From Draconibacterium mangrovi_A (GTDB lineage: Bacteria > Bacteroidota > Bacteroidia > Bacteroidales > Prolixibacteraceae), in NCBI RefSeq assembly GCF_037646455.1, contig NZ_JBBIXN010000002.1, positions 806,001-870,000 of the forward strand: DNA of 64,000 nt, read 5' to 3'. The translations under genes and the position numbers were made by a program. The notes under the pieces were generated by a model. It worked only from the letters and a program-made list of their open reading frames with translations, had not been told where the DNA came from and ran no database searches. This document shows, in pieces, positions 52,164 to 61,329 of the stretch (position 1 is its first letter; every line of letters starts with the position of its first letter).

Positions 52164-53411
52164 TTATAAATCGAATAATCTTTTTAAATGACGCTCGTAA
52201 ATGTTCTCTTCCACGCAGCCGCCAACTACTTCAGCATTTTTCTTCAGCAAATCGGTGTAAGTTTCTCCCATTTCGGCAGCTACTTTGTAACCGACATGGA
52301 TCAGTTGTCGAAAGTTCGGGTTATAATCCGGATGTCCGGGAATATGACGTAATGTGTTTCCGAATTTCTCACCCGACCAACTTTTTACTTCTTCAACTGA
52401 CGGAAGCTGACTGTCGTCGATATCGATCACATCGGCATAAGGTCCGCAGAGTTCATCTTTACGGCCCAAAGCTTTTTTATAAATGTCTTTGGCAACCGCC
52501 AAACCTTCGTCGCCTGAAATGGCCAGACCGATAACTTCTTCCAACCAGGTTGTACCGGCTGTTTTTACATGAAGTCCTTTATCGTGTTTTTTAATAATCT
52601 CGGCCATGATCGGGTAAATGGTGAATTTGTCTGAACCCGAGTGAACACTCAATTTCAGATCTGCCGGCAGTCCAAAGTTTTTAACTGCATAATCAATCAC
52701 CATCAGATCCTGTTCAAATTCTTTGGCAAATTGAACCGTATCGCCAACATAATCGACACCTTTATTAAAGCGGCCGGTAAATTTAGGCGCAATGGTTTGG
52801 GCCGGAATTTTTTCGTCGGCAATCATTTTCAGGATAAAGAACATATCTACCGGAGTTTGTGGCGATTCCACCTCATCCATCGATACCTCCGTTACGAAGT
52901 TACCTTTGCCTTTGACGGCTTCAATATGCCGGTAAATTTTCCCGGCTTCTTTAACGGCAGCCAGAAATTTTTTAGTCACCTCGTTTAGAAGTGAATCGCT
53001 TACTGCAATTGGCTCATCAATTCCGGGAATTTCCACTTTATCGCCAAAAGCTTCACACGACTTCTTGAAAGCCGCAATATCTTCAGCCGAACTATCATTA
53101 CCAATGTACATGGCAACATCGAGCGTAAAAAAATCGGAATGTTCGATAAAACGATCCACATTGGTAAGATTGATATGATCGGCATCCACACAAAATGGCC
53201 CTTCCCAGCCTAGATTTTTAACGGCGCTGTCCGCTTCAATTCGTGTTCCTTCCGGTTCTGAATGAACAATCTGATGTTCGCGGTTCGACTTGTTCCAAAC
53301 AGGTGTAATTTCTACTCCATTTGAGGTGGCGGTAATTAATGCACTCAGCTGTGCTTCGCCTTCATGATTGAAGCGGTCGCCCACTCCAAAGCTGTATTTT
53401 CCTAATTCCAT
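52164..53411 (-). CDS. uxaE: Tagaturonate/fructuronate epimerase (UxaE-like)
   Basis: 415 aa. Whole-length match to the UxaE family as I remember it: KYSFGVGDRFNHEGEAQLSA near 4, GPFCVDADHINLTNVDRFIE near 70, APKFTGRFNKGVDYVGD near 207, LSVHSGSDKFTIYPIMAEII near 255 and HVGYKVAAEMGETYTDLL near 370. The enzyme interconverts tagaturonate and fructuronate, so galacturonate and glucuronate routes merge. First gene of the operon. The next steps (mannonate oxidoreductase and dehydratase) are not in the window. Confidence 0.85.
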   Translation of the reverse strand: MELGKYSFGVGDRFNHEGEAQLSALITATSNGVEITPVWNKSNREHQIVHSEPEGTRIEADSAVKNLGWEGPFCVDADHINLTNVDRFIEHSDFFTLDVAMYIGNDSSAEDIAAFKKSCEAFGDKVEIPGIDEPIAVSDSLLNEVTKKFLAAVKEAGKIYRHIEAVKGKGNFVTEVSMDEVESPQTPVDMFFILKMIADEKIPAQTIAPKFTGRFNKGVDYVGDTVQFAKEFEQDLMVIDYAVKNFGLPADLKLSVHSGSDKFTIYPIMAEIIKKHDKGLHVKTAGTTWLEEVIGLAISGDEGLAVAKDIYKKALGRKDELCGPYADVIDIDDSQLPSVEEVKSWSGEKFGNTLRHIPGHPDYNPNFRQLIHVGYKVAAEMGETYTDLLKKNAEVVGGCVEENIYERHLKRLFDL

Positions 53412-53454
53412 GCTGTAGCTTAGATTGTGATTATTATTTACTGTTTTTGATTTC

Positions 53455-53498
53455 CGTGTACGTGCACGAAAATAGAACTATATTTTGAATCTGGCAAA
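53455..53498 (-). promoter_or_regulatory. Candidate promoter and operator of the uronate operon
   Basis: On the minus strand TTTG (53498-53495), a 20-bp gap and TATTTTCG (53474-53467) resemble a Bacteroidetes promoter. CGTGTACGTGCACG (53455-53468) is an imperfect palindrome overlapping the -7 box, where a repressor could act. The start codon is 44 bp downstream. Confidence 0.45.
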
Positions 53499-53633
53499 TT
53501 AAATGCTGTTTTTCAAGCGCTCAAATCAAACATAACACAATAATTTTCAACACAATACAGCAATCATTAATTTTTCACGTTTTTAAAACCTTTTGAAAAG
53601 TTCAAGGACATCGGAAAATTTCAGGGGAAATTC

Positions 53634-53641
53634 TATCTTTG
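53634..53641 (+). promoter_or_regulatory. Candidate -7 box of the GH2/GH20 operon
   Basis: TATCTTTG fits TAnnTTTG, 49 bp before the GH2 start. I see no good -33 element. Confidence 0.4.
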
Positions 53642-53689
53642 TAAATTAATAATATTCAGATTAAATACTTTTGAAATAATTTTAAATCA

Positions 53690-56600
53690 ATGAAAACAAT
53701 AACCGCACTTTACATCCTTCTGTTTAGTCTGAGCAGTTTTGCTCAGCAAGAGAATCCAGATTGGGAAAATCCTGCTGTTTTTGACTTGAACAAGGAAAAA
53801 CCACATGCTACTTTAATGCCATTCAGGAACGTTGAAGAAGCCTTAACCCAAAAAAATCATCAATCGGTATTTTACCAAACCTTAAGCGGCACCTGGAAAT
53901 TCAACTGGGTACGCAAGCCTGCCGATCGCCCGATTAATTTTTATCAACCCGATTTTGATGTTTCGAACTGGGATGATATCACGGTTCCTTCGAACTGGGA
54001 ACTGGAAGGTTATGGTGTTCCGATCTATGTGAATCACCAATATGAATTTGCCGATCACAAAGCGCCGGTTTCTAATGAAATCGAATTCATCGACGATCTT
54101 TACCCGGCTAATCCAGGACAGGTGCCTCACGATTACAACCCGGTAGGTTCCTACAGGAGAACATTTAACATTCCTGACTCGTGGGACGGAAGACGTGTTT
54201 TTATCCAGTTTGGTGCGGTAAAATCAGCTTTTTACCTTTGGATCAATGGCCAAAAAGTGGGTTACAGTCAGGGCAGTAAAACACCTGCCGAATGGGACAT
54301 TACCGATTATATACAGGAAGGTGAAAATGTTGTTGCTGCCGAGGTGTATCGCTGGTCAGATGGTTCGTACCTCGAATGCCAGGACTTCTGGCGCATCAGC
54401 GGAATCGAGCGCGATGTTTACCTCTACTCTACTCCACAGGTTCGGATTCGCGATTTCTTTGCCAAAACCAATCTTGATTCAGAATATAAAAACGGCCTGT
54501 TCAACCTTGACGTTGATCTGAAGAACCAGGTTTCAAAACTACGCTCGGGTAATTATAGTGTACAATACCAGATTCTTGGTTCAAAAGGTGGTTTGATTGC
54601 TGAAGATGAGCAGGAAGCCAAAATCAATAAGAAAGAAGACCTTCAGCTTAATTTCTCTAAAGAAATTGAAAATCCTTTAAAATGGACTGCCGAAACTCCT
54701 AATCTGTATTCACTTGTGATCAGCTTGAAAAACGCAGAGGGAGAAACAACCGAGGTAGTTAGCGCAAAAATAGGTTTCCGCAAAATAGAGATCATCGATG
54801 CTATTTTTTACATCAACGGAGTTCCCGTTGCAATTAAAGGTGTAAACCGACACGAACACGATCAATACAACGGCCACGTGATCAGCGAAGAGGCTATGAT
54901 AAAAGAGATCGCACTGATGAAGCAATTCAATATTAACGCGGTACGTACGAGCCACTACCCCAACGACGAGCGCTTTTACGACCTTTGTAACGAGTATGGT
55001 CTTTATGTCACTAACGAAGCCAATATCGAGTCGCACGGGATGTACTACGGCGAACATTCGCTGGCAAAAAAGCCGGAATGGACAGCAGCGCACGTGGATA
55101 GAAACATACGGATGGTAGAACGTGACAAAAATCATCCGAGTGTCATTGTTTGGTCGATGGGTAATGAAGCAGGTGATGGTGTAGTTTTCAGCGAAGTTTA
55201 CAAAGCGATCAAGGAGCGCGATCCTTCGCGTCCTATTCATTACGAGCGTGCAATTATGGGCGATAATACCGACATTTTTTGTCCGCAGTATCCCGGTGTT
55301 CATACATTGGAGAATTACAAAAAGGAAAAGCAGCCAAAACCGTTTATCTCCAGCGAATATTCTCATGCTATGGGAAACAGCAACGGTAACCTGGCCGATC
55401 TTTGGGATGTGTTCAACGAAGACCGTAACGACCAGTTACAGGGTGGATACATCTGGGACTGGATCGATCAGGCACTTGTAAAAAAAGCTGCTGACGGCAC
55501 CGAGTTTTGGGCATATGGTGGCGATTATGGCGAGAACATGCCAAGCGACAATAACTTTGTTTGCAACGGTATTATCTCGGCCGATTACACGCCGCACCCG
55601 GCCATTTGGGAAGTTAAATATGCCTACCAGTATGTACTTTTCAATAAGACAGATGAAGGTTTCAAAGTGACCAACTACCACGATTTTATCGACCTGAGCG
55701 ATTACGAAATTTCATGGACCATCTCAGACAACGGAATTAAAAAATTCGGCGGAACATTCGAAAACATTAATCTTAAACCCGGCGAAAGTCAGGTATTGAT
55801 TATTCCTGTTCCTCAAATTGCCTTATTGCCAAGCATTGAACGTTTTATCGACTTTTCGGTGAAATTGAAAGTAGACAAACCATTCCGTCCTGCAGGTTTT
55901 GAGGTGGCACACGAGCAATTTAAAATGGAAGGTAATTATGCGGCTTCAGATTCTGAAGGATTCCACAGCGAACTGGAGACCGAAGAAACTCATAGCAACA
56001 TTGTAGTTGAAGGCGAAAACTTCGAGTTGACTTTTGACAAGGTAAGCGGAACAATTTCTTCGTACGTGATCAACGGCGTTGAACTGATTAAAAGCGGGCC
56101 ACAGGTTAATTTCTGGCGCCCTGCAAACGACAACGATAAAGGAAGCAGAATGTTGGACCGTCTTGGAATCTGGCGCGAAGTTTCGCGCGGAGTTAAGCCG
56201 AGTAAGACAACTTTAGAGCAAACTTCCGGTATCGAAGTTATTATCTCCGTTAATTACTCATTAGATCAGGTGGATGCAAAACAGGATGTAACTTATGCCG
56301 TTTCAAACGATGGAAAAATAAAAGTTCATTCATCCATTTCAATCAACGGCGAAGAAATTCCGGACCTGCCACGTTTTGGAATGCGCTGGGAAATGCCGGT
56401 GAATTTCGACAACCTGGAATATTATGGCCGCGGTCCACAGGAAAATTACATCGACAGAAACCGGAGTGCATTTGTTGGAATTTACAACAGCAAGGTTGCC
56501 CACCAGTATTTTAAATATGTGCGTCCGCAGGAAAATGGCAACAAAACCGGTGTTCGCTGGTTTGAGTTAAGAAATGAAAACGGATTTGGTCTGCGCGTTA

Positions 56601-56842
56601 CCGGAGATGCTCCAATCGGCTTCTCAGCACTGCACAACCCGATCAAGGATTTCGACATGGAAGACATGCAGGATTACCGCCACACCAACGACATTGTTAA
56701 ACGCGACGGTGTGTTTATTACCACCGATCTGAAACAAATGGGAGTTGCCGGTGATAACTCATGGGGGGCTCGTCCGTATAAAGAATATTCGCTTCCTGCA
56801 CAGGATTATGAATTTGGATTTACAATTGAACCTGTATTTTAA
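53690..56842 (+). CDS. Secreted GH2 beta-galactosidase
   Basis: 1050 aa. Signal peptide (LYILLFSLSSFAQQ). Order: sugar-binding domain (about 45-215, WKFNWVRKPADRPINFYQPD), Ig-like domain (about 220-335), TIM barrel (about 340-630) and the LacZ-type small-chain domain (about 760-1045). The acid/base Glu is in VIVWSMGNEAGDG near 492 and the nucleophile in ISSEYSHAMGNSNGN near 556. Length and the full small-chain domain point to LacZ-like beta-galactosidase. It removes terminal galactose from external glycans. The GH20 gene starts 25 bp later, suggesting a common substrate such as Gal-GlcNAc glycans. Confidence 0.93.
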   Translation: MKTITALYILLFSLSSFAQQENPDWENPAVFDLNKEKPHATLMPFRNVEEALTQKNHQSVFYQTLSGTWKFNWVRKPADRPINFYQPDFDVSNWDDITVPSNWELEGYGVPIYVNHQYEFADHKAPVSNEIEFIDDLYPANPGQVPHDYNPVGSYRRTFNIPDSWDGRRVFIQFGAVKSAFYLWINGQKVGYSQGSKTPAEWDITDYIQEGENVVAAEVYRWSDGSYLECQDFWRISGIERDVYLYSTPQVRIRDFFAKTNLDSEYKNGLFNLDVDLKNQVSKLRSGNYSVQYQILGSKGGLIAEDEQEAKINKKEDLQLNFSKEIENPLKWTAETPNLYSLVISLKNAEGETTEVVSAKIGFRKIEIIDAIFYINGVPVAIKGVNRHEHDQYNGHVISEEAMIKEIALMKQFNINAVRTSHYPNDERFYDLCNEYGLYVTNEANIESHGMYYGEHSLAKKPEWTAAHVDRNIRMVERDKNHPSVIVWSMGNEAGDGVVFSEVYKAIKERDPSRPIHYERAIMGDNTDIFCPQYPGVHTLENYKKEKQPKPFISSEYSHAMGNSNGNLADLWDVFNEDRNDQLQGGYIWDWIDQALVKKAADGTEFWAYGGDYGENMPSDNNFVCNGIISADYTPHPAIWEVKYAYQYVLFNKTDEGFKVTNYHDFIDLSDYEISWTISDNGIKKFGGTFENINLKPGESQVLIIPVPQIALLPSIERFIDFSVKLKVDKPFRPAGFEVAHEQFKMEGNYAASDSEGFHSELETEETHSNIVVEGENFELTFDKVSGTISSYVINGVELIKSGPQVNFWRPANDNDKGSRMLDRLGIWREVSRGVKPSKTTLEQTSGIEVIISVNYSLDQVDAKQDVTYAVSNDGKIKVHSSISINGEEIPDLPRFGMRWEMPVNFDNLEYYGRGPQENYIDRNRSAFVGIYNSKVAHQYFKYVRPQENGNKTGVRWFELRNENGFGLRVTGDAPIGFSALHNPIKDFDMEDMQDYRHTNDIVKRDGVFITTDLKQMGVAGDNSWGARPYKEYSLPAQDYEFGFTIEPVF

Positions 56843-56867
56843 AACATTTGATTGAAAATAATACGAA

Positions 56868-59177
56868 ATGAGAAAACAGATTTTATTATTGGCGATACTC
56901 CTGTTTAATGCAGCAGTATACGCACAAACAATGGACATTATTCCAAAACCGGTCAAAGCCGAAAAACATGACGGGAATTTTACTTTGAAAAGTTCAACGC
57001 AGTTACTTTTCGATCAGGATACACAAGACAAAAAAGTGTTGTCAGATCTCGCTGTTCAATTAATTTCCGATGCAAGTGGATTAAACTTACCGGTAAATAG
57101 TCCAAATAGCAGCAATATAAAAGGAAACATCCTCCTCCAACTCAACCAGCCGTTTAACGAACAAATTGGTGCCGAAGGTTATCAACTGAAAATCAGGAAC
57201 GATCGTGTTTTTCTAAATGCTAACACCACTGCCGGTTTATTTTACGGAATGCAAACCATTTGGCAAATGCTTACAGCATCCGACGGAAAAACACTTTCAT
57301 GTGGCGAGATCACCGATTATCCGCGTTTTAACTGGCGTGGTATGCACCTCGATGTGTCAAGACATTTTATGCCGGTTGAATTCATTTACAAGTACATCGA
57401 TTACATCGCGCTTCACAAAATGAATGTTTTCCACTGGCATTTGGTAGACGACCAGGGTTGGAGAATTGAAATCAAAAAATATCCAAAACTGACAGAGGTA
57501 GGTGCCTGGCGTGCGGATCGTGAAAACCTGGCATGGGATGCACGCAAAGGACCGGTGAAAAAGGATGAGCCAAAATACGGTGGATTTTACACGCAGGAGG
57601 AAATAAAATCGGTGGTAGCTTACGCACAAAAAAAACACATTATAATTGTACCGGAAATTGAAATGCCTGCGCACGTCATGTCAGGATTGGCAGCCTATCC
57701 CGAATACTCATGCAGTGGCGAATATATTCCGGTTCCTTCAGGTGGTGTGTGGCCAATCACCCATATTTTCTGTGCGGGTAAAGATGAAACTTTTCACTTT
57801 CTTGAGGACGTGTTGAGCGAAGTGATGCAACTTTTCCCATCCACCTACATTCATATTGGCGGCGACGAAGCAACCAAAACCGAGTGGGAGAAATGCGAAT
57901 TATGCCAGAATCGTATGAAAGAAGAAGGTCTGGAAGATGAACATGAACTTCAAGCCTACTTTATCAAACGCATCGAGAAATTTCTGAACAACAAAGGAAG
58001 ACAGCTTATTGGCTGGAACGAAATTCTGGAGGGAGGATTAGATCCATCAGCAACGATAATGTCGTGGCAAGGCTCAGGCCCGGGAATAAAGGCCGCTAAA
58101 TCAGGTCATGATGTAGTAATGTCTCCGGGATCGCATTGTTATTTCGATCATTATCAAGGCGATCCGTCGCTGGAACCCAAAGCCTGGGGAGGTATGACTA
58201 CCCTAAAAAAAGTGTACAGTTTTGAACCGATACCCGAAGAGTTAAACGAAAAAGAGGCTCAACACATTCTGGGTGCCCAGGCAAACGTATGGACCGAATA
58301 CATACCCGATGGGAAACAGGTGGAATACATGATTATGCCGCGAATGTCTGCGCTGTCCGAGGTTTTATGGTCACTTGCAGGATCGAAGGATTGGGGAGAT
58401 TTCTCTCAGCGAATGGAAACTCAATACCAACGTTTCGAAAAACTGGGAGTAAATTATGCAAACAGTGCTTTCCAGGTATCAGCTGATCCGGAATTGAATG
58501 TGGACAAGAAAACAATCAGTGTAAAATTGTCCACGGAAGCATGGAAACCCGAGATACGATACACCACTGATGGAAGCGAACCGGACGCCGGTTCAAAGAA
58601 ATACACGGGGCCTTTTGAAATTGACAAAACCGCTACGGTAAAAGCAGTTGTTGTTGAAAACGGAAAACCAATGTCGAAAGCATTGGCAACAAAATTCTTT
58701 ATTCATAAAGCCATTGCATGCCCGGTGACTTTAAAATTTCCGAACAGTAAATATTACGATGCAGATGGCGATCTTGCCCTCGTTAACGGAATTAAGGGCA
58801 GTATTAACCATAGCGACGGAAACTGGAAAGGTTTTAATGGCGACGACATGGTGGCTACAATCGATTTGGGTGAAAAGAAATCAATATCGAAAGTCAGTAC
58901 CGGAGTATTGCAGAATTCCGGAGCCTGGATTTTTTACCCAACAGAATTAATCGTTGAAGCTTCTGACGACAATCAAAATTTCAGGCAAATTGGCCGGGTG
59001 AAAAATAAAGTGAGTCCAGACGATGGAGAACGACAGATACAGGATTTGGAAGTAAAAAAGAAAACTTCGGCACGCTATGTTCGCGTAACACTGAAGAATC
59101 TGGGAACCTGTCCAAAAGGACATGCCGGCGAAGGAAAAGCAGCCTGGTTATTTGTCGACGAAATTACAATTGAATAG
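56868..59177 (+). CDS. Secreted GH20 beta-N-acetylhexosaminidase
   Basis: 769 aa. Signal peptide (LLAILLFNAAVYAQ). GH20b domain (about 20-150), GH20 TIM barrel (about 155-510): MHLDVSRHFMPVEFIYKYID near 163, FHWHLVDDQGWRIEIKKYP near 190, and catalytic Asp-Glu in IHIGGDEATKTEW near 332. Then a chitobiase-C-like segment (EIRYTTDGSEPDAGSKKYTG) and a C-terminal F5/8-like carbohydrate-binding domain (about 625-769). It cuts terminal GlcNAc or GalNAc from glycans. Followed by a strong terminator, so the operon has two genes. Confidence 0.93.
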   Translation: MRKQILLLAILLFNAAVYAQTMDIIPKPVKAEKHDGNFTLKSSTQLLFDQDTQDKKVLSDLAVQLISDASGLNLPVNSPNSSNIKGNILLQLNQPFNEQIGAEGYQLKIRNDRVFLNANTTAGLFYGMQTIWQMLTASDGKTLSCGEITDYPRFNWRGMHLDVSRHFMPVEFIYKYIDYIALHKMNVFHWHLVDDQGWRIEIKKYPKLTEVGAWRADRENLAWDARKGPVKKDEPKYGGFYTQEEIKSVVAYAQKKHIIIVPEIEMPAHVMSGLAAYPEYSCSGEYIPVPSGGVWPITHIFCAGKDETFHFLEDVLSEVMQLFPSTYIHIGGDEATKTEWEKCELCQNRMKEEGLEDEHELQAYFIKRIEKFLNNKGRQLIGWNEILEGGLDPSATIMSWQGSGPGIKAAKSGHDVVMSPGSHCYFDHYQGDPSLEPKAWGGMTTLKKVYSFEPIPEELNEKEAQHILGAQANVWTEYIPDGKQVEYMIMPRMSALSEVLWSLAGSKDWGDFSQRMETQYQRFEKLGVNYANSAFQVSADPELNVDKKTISVKLSTEAWKPEIRYTTDGSEPDAGSKKYTGPFEIDKTATVKAVVVENGKPMSKALATKFFIHKAIACPVTLKFPNSKYYDADGDLALVNGIKGSINHSDGNWKGFNGDDMVATIDLGEKKSISKVSTGVLQNSGAWIFYPTELIVEASDDNQNFRQIGRVKNKVSPDDGERQIQDLEVKKKTSARYVRVTLKNLGTCPKGHAGEGKAAWLFVDEITIE

Positions 59178-59224
59178 ATTAATAGTTAAATAGCAATCGG
59201 TAGTTTGTCACTACCAAATACAGA

Positions 59225-59261
59225 AAATGGGATGACCTGACGGTTGTCCCATTTCTTTTTT
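59225..59261 (+). terminator. Terminator of the GH2/GH20 operon
   Basis: AAATGGGATGACC pairs with GGTTGTCCCATTT, followed by CTTTTTT. It resembles the hairpin at 60056-60089. Confidence 0.8.
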
Positions 59262-59418
59262 AATTTTAGAGGTTCCTCATATCTGTATTCAACAAGCCAA
59301 AACATTGTTTAATAATAAGCTGTAAACTGAAAATATCCAATTCAGGTCCAGGCTGGTTTGTCTTTCTTTTTTATAATTCATACCTTTTAGTATGTTTTTT
59401 GTAGAAATTTATAGAAAG

Positions 59419-59982
59419 ATGAAAATACTGGCAGTTCTAGCGTTAATTCTAATCGGGTTTGAGAATCTCTGTGCAGAGGCACAAAGCGAGGAGGTAAAAA
59501 GGAAGATCGAAGAAGCCATGAGTGCAGCCCCACCGTCAATTTCAGCAAATGCAACTATACTTAATTATCCGGCAGAACCCGGTGGTGACAAAGTAATTTT
59601 ACGTCAAGGCACAAATGAATGGACATGTCTGCCTGACAACCCTCACATGCCAGGACATAATCCCATGTGTGTGGATGCTCAAATGATTGAACTGTTTACT
59701 GCTATAGCGGAAAAAAGGGACCCCAAAATAACACAAACCGGGTTTGGCTATTTTTTGCAGGGAGGAGCTCCAAGGAGTAATGCAAATCCGTATGATACTG
59801 GTCCGTCACCAGAAAACGAATGGATGGAGGTACAAGTGCCACACATTGTAGTTGTTTCACCTGACAAATCGATTCTTGAAGGACTACCAACAAATTCAGA
59901 TAACGGTGGCCCATGGATAATGTGGAGTGGTACACCTTACGTACATATTATGATACCTGTACCGAAGTACTTACCAGAGTAG
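59419..59982 (+). CDS. Conserved secreted protein of unknown function
   Basis: About 187 aa from MKILAVLALILIG at 59419; the frame reaches back to 59392. Signal peptide ending near LCAEA. The mature part has a distinctive layout: ANATILNYPAEPGGDKVILR, TNEWTCLPDNPHMPGHNPMC, GYFLQGGAPRSNANPYDTGP, NGGPWIMWSGTPYVHIMIPV. I recall similar uncharacterised proteins in other bacteria. The two cysteines in CLPDNP...MC may form a disulfide. It is a single gene bracketed by two related terminators. Function unknown. Confidence 0.7.
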   Translation: MKILAVLALILIGFENLCAEAQSEEVKRKIEEAMSAAPPSISANATILNYPAEPGGDKVILRQGTNEWTCLPDNPHMPGHNPMCVDAQMIELFTAIAEKRDPKITQTGFGYFLQGGAPRSNANPYDTGPSPENEWMEVQVPHIVVVSPDKSILEGLPTNSDNGGPWIMWSGTPYVHIMIPVPKYLPE

Positions 59983-60055
59983 ATATTGACTGGCTGTTAT
60001 ACCACTATGTGTTGTTCTCGTAATAGAATTAACAACTATTCATCACTAAAAACAG

Positions 60056-60089
60056 AAAATGGGATAACCAAGCGGCTACCCCATTTTTC
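60056..60089. terminator. Terminator between the secreted protein and oadB
   Basis: AAAATGGGATAACC pairs (two mismatches) with GGCTACCCCATTTT and is followed by a T-rich stretch. It lies between convergent genes and is related to the hairpin at 59225-59261. Confidence 0.7.
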
Positions 60090-60114
60090 TAATTCATATA
60101 ACTAAAAATCGGTG

Positions 60115-61320
60115 TTACAGCAAAAAGGATATTAAAACACCTGCCGCAACTGCAGATCCAATCACCCCGGAGATATTGCTGGCCATGCAATATTGAAGGA
60201 TGTGGTTCTTTTTATCGTATTTCAATGCCAGTTCGTTTGCCACCCGCGATGCCATGGGCACAGCACTTAATCCGGTAGCCCCAACCAATGGGTTGATCTT
60301 CTTTTTCGAAAACGTATTGTAAATTTTTACAGCCAGAATACCACCGGCAATGGAAATGGCAAAAGCCACAAAACCGCCAACTACAATACCTATCGTTTTT
60401 GTTGTCAGGAACACCTCCGACGTCATCGTTGCGCCAACGGTAAGTCCCAAAAATATAGTAGCCGTATTCATGATCGGTCCCTGGGCAGCGTCAGCCAAAC
60501 GACTTGTTGATGAGCCGATCTCTTTGATCAGGTTACCAAAAAGCAGCATACCGAGCAGCGGTACCGACGATGGCACCAAAACTGCAGACAGAGTTCCTAA
60601 AGCAATCGGGAAAATAATTTTAGCCGCTTTAATATTTTTGATCTCATATTTCGCCGGATACATTTTATCCATCTGTTTCATGTTGATGGTAAATTCCTTT
60701 TTAGAAATGAGCAAACGTGCCACTAAAGGAATAATTACCGGCACCAGCGCCATGTAGGAATAAGCAGCAATAGCGATCGGCCCAAGCAAATGCGGAGCCA
60801 GTTTAATGGTTGTATAAATGGCGGTAGGCCCGTCGGCACCACCAATAATACCCAGCGAAGCAGCTTCTTTTGGGGTAAAACCAACTGCCACAGCAGCCAC
60901 CAGTATACTGAAAATACCGATCTGGGCAGCCGCTCCAAAAAACGCCAGTTTCAGGTTGCGTAACATCGGGCCAAAATCGGTTAATACTCCCACTCCCATA
61001 AAAATAATCGGAGGTAAAAGCCCGGTTTTGATCAATGAATAATACAGGTAATTCATGATCCCGTATTCATGCGCAATCTCAAACAGGTTCATATAACGAT
61101 GCCCTTCCAGTTCAATCAACTGAGGATCGACAACTCCCATTTGTCCTCCGGGAAAGTTGGCCAGTAAAACTCCAAAAGCTATTGGAACCAGCAACAAGGG
61201 TTCGTATCCCTTTTTTATGCCGAGGTACAACAACACAAAACCTATTGCCCACATGATCAGCGTTTGCCAGGTAATGGCGCTAAAAGCTGTCATGTTAAAC
61301 AGTTCTCTTAATATGTCCAT
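60115..61320 (-). CDS. oadB: Na+-translocating decarboxylase, beta subunit
   Basis: 401 aa integral membrane protein with about 9-11 helices: YEPLLLVPIAFGVLLANFPG near 38, the sodium/proton path region LGIIGGADGPTAIYTTIKLA near 156, and NPLVGATGLSAVPMASRVAN near 347. It pumps Na+ outward, driven by the decarboxylation done with the alpha subunit. Last gene of the OadG-OadA-OadB unit, 9 bp after oadA. Oxaloacetate is the usual substrate; methylmalonyl-CoA decarboxylase beta is the alternative but would come with a different alpha subunit. Confidence 0.93.
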   Translation of the reverse strand: MDILRELFNMTAFSAITWQTLIMWAIGFVLLYLGIKKGYEPLLLVPIAFGVLLANFPGGQMGVVDPQLIELEGHRYMNLFEIAHEYGIMNYLYYSLIKTGLLPPIIFMGVGVLTDFGPMLRNLKLAFFGAAAQIGIFSILVAAVAVGFTPKEAASLGIIGGADGPTAIYTTIKLAPHLLGPIAIAAYSYMALVPVIIPLVARLLISKKEFTINMKQMDKMYPAKYEIKNIKAAKIIFPIALGTLSAVLVPSSVPLLGMLLFGNLIKEIGSSTSRLADAAQGPIMNTATIFLGLTVGATMTSEVFLTTKTIGIVVGGFVAFAISIAGGILAVKIYNTFSKKKINPLVGATGLSAVPMASRVANELALKYDKKNHILQYCMASNISGVIGSAVAAGVLISFLL

Positions 61321-61329
61321 AAATTGATC

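Noticed and set aside
54710..55366. 218-residue minus-strand frame inside the GH2 gene
   Set aside because: Complement of the catalytic barrel of the beta-galactosidase; no independent evidence of coding.
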